DNA of 8,839 nucleotides from DATLBY01 sp035526665 (GCA_035526665.1 DATLBY010000300.1:1-8839), one strand, 5' to 3'; numbered from the stretch's first letter, positions 1-6,760 are shown. Notes: a model not told the origin generated them from the sequence alone. A program made the numbers and translations.

Positions 1-915
1 GCGGTAGGCTTTGATGGAGTTCTGCCAGAAGTATTTTGCGGACGCCACGGGTCCCTTGGCGGCGAAGTATTCCCGGACCAGCGCCAGCACTTCGGGGTAT
101 GGCCGCCAAAGGTCGCTGTTGGGCCAGTCGCTTCCAAACAGAACGCGGTCTTCGCCAAAAGTCCCAAAGATCTGATCCAGAGTGCCGCGGTAGACGTGCA
201 AGTCTCTCGGGACCTCCCCGTTGATACGGCGGAAGACCTCGGAGATTTTCACGTAAATCTGGGGACGCTGCCCAATTTCATGCAGATGGGCTTGATAGGT
301 TCGCACGGTGGCCGGCGGTGCCGGCTGCTGCATCTGTGGAAGGTGATCGATGACGACTCGCAGCTCGGGAACCTGATCCGTCACTCGCACTACGGCCTCA
401 ATCAATTCCGGGTTGGGATTGGCCGTATCCAAGGTAAGGCCGGCCTGCGCCACCAGTTTCAGGTCTGCAATAAACTCCGGCCGGCCGAGGTCCGCTGCCA
501 GATTTCGACCCCACAGATTCCCGTAGCGGATTCCCCGGAACAGCGGATTCCGATGAAAACGCTCGAGCTGTTTCGCGAATTCCGGTTTCCCCGGCTCGAG
601 ATTGCCGATCGTGCCCACGATGATCGTATCCTTCGCTGCGACGTCCAACACCCACTGGTTATCCTCCAGCCAGGGACTTGCCTCCACTTCGATCGCACCG
701 CTGACGCCCAATGGCGCGGCGATACTGCGGTACCGGCCGGGCATGGCGGGCCGGTAGAGAACTGCGTTGTTTTTATCCGGCCAAGGCACGCCTTGCGGAC
801 GCGCAGGGTTGAATAAGTGAATATGGGTGTCGATAACCGGAATTGGCGCAGCGCCCACAACGTCACAGTTGCACGCTGCTCCAGCAGTGATGCCCAGGAA
901 TGATCTTCGGTTCAC
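1..915 (-). CDS. Amidohydrolase family (TIM-barrel metal-dependent hydrolase), Tat-type signal, 3' end cut by window edge
   Basis: Translation from a GTG at 915 gives 305 uninterrupted residues up to the window edge. The product matches the amidohydrolase-2 family (PF04909/COG3618), which hydrolyses or decarboxylates small organic and often cyclic substrates; the substrate here is unknown. Visible motifs are D29-T-H31-I-H33 (the HxH metal ligands at the end of strand 1), the family stretch EVEASPWLEDNQW, V-I-D-H191, and G-S-D263-W-P with the C-terminal metal-binding Asp. The last visible residues (WQNSIKAYR) resemble the usual family C-terminus, so only a few residues should be missing. The N-terminus NRRSFLG resembles a twin-arginine export motif, although the following hydrophobic stretch is short and contains C-N-C-D. 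GTG 915 is chosen because GGGGAGGAG lies about 15 nt upstream with no other start between. The gene begins 28 bp after the receptor stop on the same strand, suggesting co-transcription. Confidence 0.88.
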   Translation of the reverse strand, partial: MNRRSFLGITAGAACNCDVVGAAPIPVIDTHIHLFNPARPQGVPWPDKNNAVLYRPAMPGRYRSIAAPLGVSGAIEVEASPWLEDNQWVLDVAAKDTIIVGTIGNLEPGKPEFAKQLERFHRNPLFRGIRYGNLWGRNLAADLGRPEFIADLKLVAQAGLTLDTANPNPELIEAVVRVTDQVPELRVVIDHLPQMQQPAPPATVRTYQAHLHEIGQRPQIYVKISEVFRRINGEVPRDLHVYRGTLDQIFGTFGEDRVLFGSDWPNSDLWRPYPEVLALVREYFAAKGPVASAKYFWQNSIKAYR

Positions 916-943
916 GCCGCTATTCTAACTCTCCTCCCCGAAC

Positions 944-3900
944 TTAAAATAGAACTTTCAGCGCAAACTGAAGATTCCGCGGATCCATGGCATTCGTCAC
1001 CTGACCGAAGTTTGCGGCGCCCACGGTGGTCGCGACACTCCAGTAGGAGAGGTGATTCGGCGCGTTGAACATTTCCGCGCGGAACTCAACACGGAACCGC
1101 TCCGTCAACCGGAAAAACTTCTGCGCGGACACGTCCCAGTTGTTGACACCAGGACCAATCAGAGCGTTGCGCCCCAGGTTTCCGAACGTGCCCACGGCTG
1201 GCAGAGTGAATGCGGACGTATTGAACCACTGGCTAATACTTCGATTCACCGCCATCGGATCGCCAACAACGTCTGGACGCTGGTTGCCGGTGCCGGTGCC
1301 CGCGCGGTCGCCCTGAATGGTGACATTCAGCGGTAGCCCCGATTCCAGGCTGGTGATTCCGGAAAGTTGCCATCCTCCGAGCGCGACCTTGTACCAGCGA
1401 TCCTGCCGCTGCCAGAACGGGATGGGGTACACGTAACTGAGCATCAGAATATGCCGCCGGTCAAACGACGCCAAACCGCGCTCGCGCTTGAAGTTGTAAC
1501 TGTCCATCGGCTGTTCTCCCCAGGATGAAGCGTCGGTGATCGACTTGCTCCACGTGTACGCCATGTTAACCAGTCCGCCGCCCGCGAATTGCTTACGGGC
1601 CTGGATCTGGAGCGAATTGTAGTTGTAATTGGACCCCGTGATGTACTGCGTGATGTCCGCGTACCCCAAGTACGGCCGCAGCGCATTGGTATTTACACCT
1701 GGATTGCGCTGCAGCGTGCCGGCAGGCAACTGGTTGAGGTTCAATCCGCGGTACAGATTCCATCCGGCACTGCCGACATACGCCATATCGAGAAGCGTAT
1801 TTTTCCCCAGTTTGCGTTGCATGCTGAAGGAGTAGTTATGGACGGTTGGAATCTTCACGTTCAAGTCAAACGATGTGAGCGAAGCCGGTGCAGGGCGCAG
1901 CGAACCGCCGGACGGATCCTCGATGTTCGCCGTGTATAACGTCGCCTGCCGCACGAATGGCGGGTTGTTGATCTGGCTGAAGATGAAGTTGCCCTGCACA
2001 CGCTCAAACACCATGCCATAACCGCCGCGCAGGACCGTGGTCTGCCTGCCGGTCAGGTCATACGCGAACCCGAACCTCGGGCCCACGGGCCAGTAGGTTG
2101 GAGAAATCTCCACGGGGACACCGCGCAGCGCGCGCTGAAACTCAGGCGCATCGGTCCCTGGAAACCGCCTGGTCAGGGCGCTGGGATAACTGCTGCCGCC
2201 AACCACCAGTCCGTTGACGGGATCCCCAGTCCCAGGCACAATCTGCCCGTCCGATGGACGGATTTGCGGGGCCTTCGCCGGATCGAAATAGCGCGGCGAG
2301 AAGAACGACGTGTTCTGCAGGGGCGAATACTGCTGCGGCATATAATTTACGCGCACCCCCAGGTCCAGCGAGAGCCGCCGTTTGACCTTCCAGTTATCGG
2401 CGAGGTAGAACTCGACCTGGGTGAAGCGGAACCAGCCCTCGCGTCCCCCGTTGGCCTCCGTGTACGAATTGAAGTTACCGAGCAGCGCATCCGCCAGCGG
2501 GTTACCCGAATACAGCGGATGTCCCGGGCCGAAACTGAAGCTTCCGTTCACTGCCGGCTGATTATCCTGGTTCTTGCGGTTTCGCTGATAAAAAAAGCCG
2601 GCCTTCAGTGTATGAGCGCCGCTCACCTTAGAGATGTCTTCTTTGAAGAAGATGATCCGATTGGAGTTGTTCCAGATAGTTGGTGTGACGTTGAGTCCTG
2701 TGTACCCGGTGATGTTAAGGGACGGAATGGAGCCGTTGCTGCCAAACAGCATCGGGTAAGTAATGCCCCGGCCACTCCTTGAATAGTCCGTGATGAATAA
2801 CGGATTAGGAGCAAACTCACCCTGGTAAATATGGTGTCCCGGGACGGAGATCTGGAAACTGTTGACCGTCATGGGATCGACCACCCACGTCCATTTCCCG
2901 CTCTGGTTGGTGCCCGGAATGGTGCGCCAATACGTCACGAGGCTGGTCAGATTCTCCAGCGATCGGTAATCGTCGTGCACGTACGTCCAGGAGAACTGAT
3001 GGTTCGAAGTTAGGAGGTAGTCTATTTTGCCGATGTACTCGTTGACGTTCATTGGATATGAGTATTCAAAGTTGTAGTTGCCTCCCGGTCCCGAAAAATT
3101 CGGATTTGGATAGTTGCCAACAAGCCGGCTCCCGTTGGGGCTGATGCGCGAGGCGGGGATTACTCCGCCGGCAAACGGCTGCCCGGTGGTGACATCGAGT
3201 GGCCATTGCGATGCCGGAAGCGCCGAGAAATCGCCTCTTTTTTGCGCCGGAAGGGGCACGTTCCAGATCGTCGGGTTGCCCCTGCGGAGCCGTTTGAAAT
3301 CCATACCGGTGAAGAAGAACAGCTTGTCGCGCAACTTATCCAACTTTCCGGGGATGTAAAGCGGCCCCCCGAGGTTCCAGCCGAAGTTATTAAACGTCAG
3401 CTTCTGTTTTTTGGACGCTCCGAATGCTCGGGCGTCGAAAGCGCTGTTCCGGGCAAATTCGTAAAAGGACCCATGGAAGCCGCGGGTGCCGCTCTTGAGG
3501 GCGACATTCATCACCGCGCCGGAGCTCTGGCCGTACTCGGCGCTGTAGTTCGACGTGAGCACTTTTACCTCGGCCACCGCATCCGGATTGATGTTGACGA
3601 AGCTGTGCCCGCCGCCGCCCGTCGCAAGGTTGTCGGAACCGTCGACATACACCGACAGCGTGCCGGTCCGGCCCCCATTCACGGATTGATTGGTAACAGC
3701 TGCTCCGTAGCCGGCGGCCAAGTCGAAGTTGCTGCGGTTGTTCGTGGAAACTCCGGGGAGAAGGCTGAGCAACTGCGTATAGTTGCGTCCGTTAAGCTGC
3801 AACTGCGTGGCTTGCTGTCCGCTGACCACACGGCCTATTTCGCCCGACGATGCCTCGATCATGGCGGCGTCGGCGGATACCGTCACGGATTCGGAAAGCG

Positions 3901-4231
3901 AGCCGACCGTCAGGGTGGCATCAATTTGAACCTTATCGTTGACACCCACGTTCAGGTTCTTCTGAACGTATTTCTGAAAGCCCTTAGCTTCCACCGTTAC
4001 TTCATAGGCTCCAATCGGTATATTCGTCAGGACGAAGTAGCCGGTGCCCGATGCAGTCGTTTGCCGGGATAGGCCCGTGGCCATTTGCACCGCTGTGACG
4101 AGGGCATCGGGGACGCCGGCGCCGGAGGAATCGCGGAGACTGCCTGAGATTTGTTGGGATGTGTTCTGGCCCGACGCTATTACGGCTGCCAGCAACAAGG
4201 CTGCGATCGTGTGGAACGTGGTGAGTTTCAT
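944..4231 (-). CDS. TonB-dependent receptor with carboxypeptidase-regulatory-like N-terminal domain (Oar-like)
   Basis: A 1095-residue outer-membrane protein. Residues 1-21 are a Sec signal peptide (Lys-Leu start, hydrophobic core ALLLAAVIA, likely cleavage near SG/Q22). Residues about 27-108 form a carboxypeptidase-regulatory-like beta-sandwich (ISGSLRDSSGAGVPDALV; GYFVLTNIPIGAYEVTVEAKGF). A plug-like region follows at about 115-250, with LNGRNYTQLLSLLPGVS and PDAVAEVKVLTSNYSAEYG. The remainder is a large beta-barrel ending in Phe, the usual C-terminal signature of BAM-assembled barrels. Length and architecture fit the Oar-like receptors abundant in soil Acidobacteria, which import or bind large substrates using TonB energy; the ligand cannot be read from sequence. 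The start is supported by GAGG 11 nt upstream of ATG 4231. There are no internal stops or frameshifts over 3.3 kb. The amidohydrolase follows after 28 bp, so the two may act on the same compound (inference). Confidence 0.93.
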   Translation of the reverse strand: MKLTTFHTIAALLLAAVIASGQNTSQQISGSLRDSSGAGVPDALVTAVQMATGLSRQTTASGTGYFVLTNIPIGAYEVTVEAKGFQKYVQKNLNVGVNDKVQIDATLTVGSLSESVTVSADAAMIEASSGEIGRVVSGQQATQLQLNGRNYTQLLSLLPGVSTNNRSNFDLAAGYGAAVTNQSVNGGRTGTLSVYVDGSDNLATGGGGHSFVNINPDAVAEVKVLTSNYSAEYGQSSGAVMNVALKSGTRGFHGSFYEFARNSAFDARAFGASKKQKLTFNNFGWNLGGPLYIPGKLDKLRDKLFFFTGMDFKRLRRGNPTIWNVPLPAQKRGDFSALPASQWPLDVTTGQPFAGGVIPASRISPNGSRLVGNYPNPNFSGPGGNYNFEYSYPMNVNEYIGKIDYLLTSNHQFSWTYVHDDYRSLENLTSLVTYWRTIPGTNQSGKWTWVVDPMTVNSFQISVPGHHIYQGEFAPNPLFITDYSRSGRGITYPMLFGSNGSIPSLNITGYTGLNVTPTIWNNSNRIIFFKEDISKVSGAHTLKAGFFYQRNRKNQDNQPAVNGSFSFGPGHPLYSGNPLADALLGNFNSYTEANGGREGWFRFTQVEFYLADNWKVKRRLSLDLGVRVNYMPQQYSPLQNTSFFSPRYFDPAKAPQIRPSDGQIVPGTGDPVNGLVVGGSSYPSALTRRFPGTDAPEFQRALRGVPVEISPTYWPVGPRFGFAYDLTGRQTTVLRGGYGMVFERVQGNFIFSQINNPPFVRQATLYTANIEDPSGGSLRPAPASLTSFDLNVKIPTVHNYSFSMQRKLGKNTLLDMAYVGSAGWNLYRGLNLNQLPAGTLQRNPGVNTNALRPYLGYADITQYITGSNYNYNSLQIQARKQFAGGGLVNMAYTWSKSITDASSWGEQPMDSYNFKRERGLASFDRRHILMLSYVYPIPFWQRQDRWYKVALGGWQLSGITSLESGLPLNVTIQGDRAGTGTGNQRPDVVGDPMAVNRSISQWFNTSAFTLPAVGTFGNLGRNALIGPGVNNWDVSAQKFFRLTERFRVEFRAEMFNAPNHLSYWSVATTVGAANFGQVTNAMDPRNLQFALKVLF

Positions 4232-4340
4232 GATTACCGATACCTCGTATACAATTCGAGACCGGACTGGATCGTCCTTGGGTTATGCACGCGCGGCGTC
4301 AAGGGTTACAACTCCTGATTCAGGGTCTCGAGCCGTGCAG

Positions 4341-4346
4341 ATCATA
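4341..4346 (-). promoter_or_regulatory. Possible extended -10 promoter for the TonB receptor
   Basis: On the minus strand the sequence reads TTGTGGTATGATCTGC. TATGAT matches the -10 consensus at five of six bases and is preceded by TGG, an extended -10 arrangement. No convincing -35 box is seen 16-18 bp upstream. Initiation would give a leader of roughly 100 nt before ATG 4231. This is a motif match only. Confidence 0.3.
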
Positions 4347-4372
4347 CCACAACGAACTGTTGCAGGCGGCGA

Positions 4373-4393
4373 GTATTTATTCTGTATTTATTC
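4373..4393. repeat. Short tandem direct repeat GTATTTATTC, 11-bp period
   Basis: GTATTTATTC occurs at 4373-4382 and again at 4384-4393, one helical turn apart, in an AT-rich island within an otherwise GC-rich intergenic region. Such spacing can place two regulator subunits on the same DNA face, but the repeat is short and could be chance. Confidence 0.35.
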
Positions 4394-4582
4394 CGTTCCG
4401 ACACGATTTTGTTGGCGATTGGTGCGCATCTTCTCGACACCCAGGCCCCAGAAAAATGACCGGGAAACGTCGTGGGTATTCTTAATTGAGGGCCTGGTGG
4501 AGGGAATCGCGTCGTCCTTCAGTCCGCAATCAGATGGGGGTAGGCCCTCGTCCTGCACGCAACCGACGCCCGCTACTAGCCT

Positions 4583-5897
4583 ATGCCCACTATCGAAATC
4601 ATTGGAATCGTGTTGCTGACGTTCTCCAACGGCCTCTTCGCGCTGTCGGAAATGGCCGTGGTCTCCGCGCGCAAGGCCCGCCTGCAGGCGCGGGCGCAAG
4701 AGGGCAGCCGGAGCGCCCGCATTGCACTCGAACTGGCTAATAACCCGAACGATTTCCTGTCCGTCGTTCAGATCGGCATTCACCCTAATCGGTACGCTGG
4801 CTGGTGCGTTCGGCGGCGCGACCTTAGCAACTCATCTCGCGGCATATTTGAACGCCCTCCCATGGATCACCCCGCACGGCGAGCCGGTTGCGCTCGGAAT
4901 CATAGTTATAGCAATCAGCTATCTGTCGCTCGTGATTGGCGAACTCGTACCTAAGCGCTTGGCACTCTCGAATCCGGAATTCTTCGCATCGGCGGTAGCC
5001 CCGTTGATGCGGATGATTGCAAAAATTTCCTCTCCCGCCGTTCGCTTTCTGAGCTGGTCGACCGACGTGGTGTTTCGGCTGATTCCAATGAAACACGAAA
5101 CGCAGCAGACGGTGACTGAAGAGGAAGTCCGCCACATGATTGAACAGGGCACGGAAGCGGAACTTTCGAAGAGGCCGAACAGGAAATGGTGGAGGCGTTT
5201 TCCGCTTGGGGGACCGCCGTGTTGGCGAATTGATGACACCCCGCCAGGAGATCGCCTGGATTGACCTTAATGACACCATAGATACCATCCGGGATACGTT
5301 GCGACAAAGCAAGCATTCCCGGTTTCCAGTAGCTGACGGAGATCTGGATCGCCTGCAAGGCTTCGTTCATGTGAAGGACTTGCTAGATGAATCCCTGGCG
5401 GGGAAACCATTAGACATTCGATCGGTCCTTAGAAAAGCGCCGGCTGTACTGGAGCCTTCCGAGCTCTGCCTGCAATCGAGACCCTGCGTGCACAAGACAG
5501 TCACCTTGCTTTTGTGGTGAGCGAGCACGGCGCCACCGAAGGACTCGTCACTGTCACGGACATTTCGCGGGCTGTCGTCGGCGACATGCCATCCTCCTCG
5601 CCGGCCAGCGAACCGCTCGCGGTTCAGCGGGAAGACGGCTCATGGCTGATTGACGGCACCATGCGGGCGTATGAGATGAAAGAATTGCTGTGGATTCGCA
5701 TACTGCCTGGTGAGCAGGATCGCACATTTACAACAGTGGGAGGGTTTGTCATGACGTTTTTGGGGAAGGTGCCGGCGGCGGGCGATCACTTCGAGCAGAA
5801 TGGTTGGCGTTACGAGGTACTGGACATGGATGGCAACCGGGTAGACAAGGTGCTTGTGAGCGCGCTTCCCGGCGAGAAACCCGATAACGCGGATTAA
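4583..5897 (+). pseudogene. Frameshifted CorC/HlyC-family (CNNM/DUF21 + CBS) membrane protein
   Basis: Joining three reading frames rebuilds a full-length protein of about 438 residues, the normal family size. In order: DUF21/CNNM membrane domain (MPTIEIIGIVLLTFSNGLFA; SVVQIGI-TLIGTLAGAFGG; ISYLSLVIGELVPKRLA), linker TVTEEEVRHMIEQGTEA, two CBS motifs (around MTPRQEIAWIDL and VVSEHGATEGLVTVTDIS), and a C-terminal CorC_HlyC domain (DGSWLIDGTMRA; TVGGFVMTFLGKVPAAGDHF). The family is linked to Mg2+/Co2+ efflux or homeostasis in the inner membrane. Four breaks interrupt it: one extra base at about 4781, and single missing bases at about 5159-5160, 5197-5198 and 5472-5473. The start is fixed by an in-frame TAG at 4577-4579. 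No in-frame nonsense codon is needed in the rebuilt frame, so decay is recent, or the breaks are base-calling errors. The intact 3.3-kb and 2-kb genes nearby favour real decay. Confidence 0.88.
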
Positions 5898-5957
5898 CGA
5901 AGCCCACCTTGACCCCTTCGCGCCATCAGTCATGCGCTTAGGATTCGACTGGAAGAA

Positions 5958-6080
5958 TCAGTCGTTCACGCCAATAGGGCTTTCCTTCGGACTGAACCAG
6001 GCTCCCGTCGATGGAATCGGTAAGTGAGATGCCCGGCAGTTTTGCGCGAGGTAATCAAAATGGAGTCTTCGTCCAGCTCG
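5958..6080 (-). pseudogene. Remnant of a second CzcA/CusA-type RND pump gene with large internal deletion
   Basis: Two blocks match the intact pump gene in this window on the same strand. Positions 5981-5999 are identical (19 bases) to 6796-6814, the codons for the C-terminal WFSPKE. Positions 6001 to about 6079 resemble 8126-8203, including an exact 22-base match (6044-6065 to 8168-8189) that encodes SILITSR. In the intact gene these blocks lie about 1.3 kb apart; here they meet at 6000/6001. An extra base in the T-run before GCGCGAG (6040-6043) also shifts the frame within Arg-Lys-Leu-Pro-Gly. After WFSPKE the frame continues SPIGVND to a TGA at 5958, a plausible original C-terminus that differs from the intact neighbour. 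This indicates a paralogous or duplicated pump gene that was lost. It cannot encode a working pump. Confidence 0.8.
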
Positions 6081-6166
6081 TCCTTGCTTATGTGGCCGCG
6101 CTGGCCGTCGGCGTTACATCCATCTCCGGTTTCGGAATCGGCAGCCTGCTGACGCCTCGCCTCTAA
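6029..6166 (+). CDS. Possible 45-residue chimeric small ORF (questionable)
   Basis: An ATG at 6029 opens a frame of 45 codons to TAA 6164-6166. The first part is the antisense of the pump remnant (MPGSFARGNQNG); the second is the permease-like hydrophobic stretch (LVLAYVAALAVGVTSISGFG). The predicted product would be a single-membrane-segment peptide. There is no good ribosome binding site (GTAAGTGAG precedes the ATG). It most likely arose passively from the fusion of two remnants and may not be translated. Confidence 0.15.
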   Translation: MPGSFARGNQNGVFVQLVLAYVAALAVGVTSISGFGIGSLLTPRL

Positions 6167-6235
6167 AAAAAACGGCGGCCGCCGCTGTGGCAATTCCACA
6201 TTCGATCGCGCCCGTTTAGACAATGCGTTTTAGGC
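6065..6235 (+). pseudogene. Probable remnant of a TauE/SafE-type permease N-terminus
   Basis: Plus-strand translation from 6065 gives VFVQLVLAYVAALAVGVTSI followed by SGFGIGSLLTPRL, very like the first membrane segment and glycine-rich loop (SGFGIGSLLTPL) of TauE/SafE sulfite-exporter-like permeases. A TAA at 6164 interrupts it. After the A8 run at 6165-6172, a shifted frame continues KTAAAAVAIPHSIA, resembling the next conserved segment of the family (KTAVAAVAIPH), then a TAG, then TMRF. Family members are about 250 residues, so only the first quarter survives, with a frameshift and stops. The assignment rests on remembered family motifs and is moderate. It borders the pump remnant, with the boundary at about 6065-6080. 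Confidence 0.5.
6165..6184 (-). terminator. Possible intrinsic terminator downstream of hicA
   Basis: On the minus strand, the perfect palindrome CGGCGGCCGCCG (6173-6184) is followed immediately by eight T (6172 down to 6165). A stem with a GGCC loop plus a U-tract would resemble a Rho-independent terminator about 120 bp past the hicA stop. The core stem is only 4 GC pairs, extendable by weak A-T and G-T pairs, and the same bases belong to the permease-like remnant, so this may be accidental. Confidence 0.3.
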
Positions 6236-6306
6236 CCGCAGAGGCCGTCGAATTTCGTCTTAATGTGGCGGGCCAAATCTGTAATTACGGCATTGGCATA
6301 CGGCAA

Positions 6307-6522
6307 CTACGTCAATCGCCGGAACTCCTGTACGTCGATCCCAAGTTGCTTAAGGATTTTCGCGTAGAGTGGAGGACCAATCTCACGGCCGCCATGGATC
6401 GGTATCGTAACAGCCCGGCCATCGGGATGCGCCCATCGCTCATGACTGCCGGTATGCCGTAGCTTGTGAAATCCGAGCCGGGAAGCCACTCGGCGGAATT
6501 CTTCGGCGCGGGCGCTAGGCAT
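6307..6522 (-). CDS. hicA: HicA family toxin (mRNA interferase)
   Basis: A 71-residue protein of the HicA/YcfA family, a small double-stranded-RNA-binding-fold ribonuclease that cleaves mRNA and halts translation when not held by HicB. The hallmark G25-S26-H27 motif is present in the context LRHTGSHERW, with H27 in the position of the catalytic histidine. The tail IPIHGGREIGPPLYAKILKQ matches the family end with its conserved His and the Lys-Ile-Leu-Lys helix. Length is normal and all key residues are present, so it should be active. Its ATG at 6522 lies inside the end of hicB (8-bp overlap, 6515-6522), implying translational coupling; only a weak GAG purine motif precedes it. An antisense frame across the same region is taken as a shadow. 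Confidence 0.93.
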   Translation of the reverse strand: MPSARAEEFRRVASRLGFHKLRHTGSHERWAHPDGRAVTIPIHGGREIGPPLYAKILKQLGIDVQEFRRLT

Positions 6523-6727
6523 GCAGGATCTCGGTCGTGTCCGCCGGCATCGATTCTCCCCGGTCGCGGTACTCGGCTTCGATCATTTTGAATACTTGAT
6601 CCAGTTCAGACAGCGCTTCTGTCCGGGTCGGCATCAAGGCGTAGCAGCCTGGGAGGGAAGGTATTTCTGCTACCCAGCCGTCGGGCTGATTTCGGTAGAG
6701 CAATACCTTGTAGTCGTCCAGACTCAT
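6515..6727 (-). CDS. hicB: HicB family antitoxin
   Basis: A 70-residue HicB-like antitoxin that should bind and neutralise the HicA encoded just downstream. The partial RNase-H-like HicB fold is seen in YKVLLYRNQPDGWVAEIPSL followed by PGCYALMPTRTEAL, with the usual G-W-(x)-A-(x)-(x)-P-S-L-P-G-C signature. It ends soon after the second helix (MIEAEYRDRGESMP), so the C-terminal ribbon-helix-helix or HTH DNA-binding domain found in longer HicB proteins is absent. Autoregulation by this protein alone is therefore doubtful. Gene order is antitoxin first. It starts 33 bp after the stop of the efflux pump gene on the same strand, so it could share that transcript; a possible own promoter sits in the gap. 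There is no strong Shine-Dalgarno sequence before ATG 6727 (GGGAATC only). Confidence 0.92.
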   Translation of the reverse strand: MSLDDYKVLLYRNQPDGWVAEIPSLPGCYALMPTRTEALSELDQVFKMIEAEYRDRGESMPADTTEILHA

Positions 6728-6738
6728 GCCTGATTCCC

Positions 6739-6744
6739 ATTGTA
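6739..6744 (-). promoter_or_regulatory. Possible -10 box for hicBA
   Basis: On the minus strand the pump-hicB gap contains TACAAT, five of six matches to the -10 consensus. Transcription would start around 6732, only a few bases before ATG 6727, giving a nearly leaderless mRNA, which fits the absence of a strong ribosome binding site. No clear -35 box is seen at 16-18 bp, where the sequence falls in the pump stop region. Confidence 0.3.
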
Positions 6745-6760
6745 CGTCGCGCAGGTGCGT

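Larger units (their letters stand above)
4232..4582. other. Noncoding divergent intergenic region
   Basis: About 350 bp separate the receptor start (minus) from the CorC-like pseudogene start (plus). No reading frame here resembles a protein family. It holds a possible minus-strand extended -10 element (4341-4346), an AT-rich 11-bp-period direct repeat (4373-4393), and an 8-bp perfect inverted repeat with a long loop (4441-4448 and 4490-4497). It should contain the promoters of both flanking genes. I see no clear plus-strand promoter and no strong ribosome binding site before ATG 4583. Confidence 0.7.
5898..6306. other. Intergenic gene graveyard between CorC-like pseudogene and hicA
   Basis: No intact gene of recognisable family lies here. 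Positions 5898-5957 show nothing I can assign. Positions 5958-6080 are a scrambled remnant of a CzcA-type pump gene on the minus strand. Positions about 6065-6235 resemble a decayed TauE/SafE-type permease start on the plus strand. Positions 6236-6306, just past the hicA stop, show nothing clear. Confidence 0.65.

Noticed and set aside
196..816. Plus-strand open frame of 206 codons, and minus-strand frames at 398-655 and 459-866
   Set aside because: They overlap the amidohydrolase, whose frame (GTG 915 to the window edge) carries all the conserved motifs.
3206..4072. Plus-strand open frame of 288 codons opposite the TonB receptor
   Set aside because: It is antisense to the receptor's plug and N-terminal domains, with composition of a shadow frame and no recognisable domain.
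4297..4302. TTGACG on the minus strand as a -35 box for the receptor
   Set aside because: No acceptable -10 sequence lies 16-18 bp downstream.
4441..4497. Perfect 8-bp inverted repeat CCAGGCCC / GGGCCTGG with a 41-bp loop
   Set aside because: The arms are short, the loop is long, there is no following T-tract, and chance occurrence in an intergenic region of this size is reasonable.
4781..5473. Programmed ribosomal frameshifting in the CorC-like gene
   Set aside because: Four separate shifts of mixed direction at sites without a consistent slippery sequence are not credible as programmed events; decay or sequencing error is simpler.
6223..6462. Plus-strand open frame of 79 codons
   Set aside because: Most of it is antisense to hicA and it shows no family similarity.
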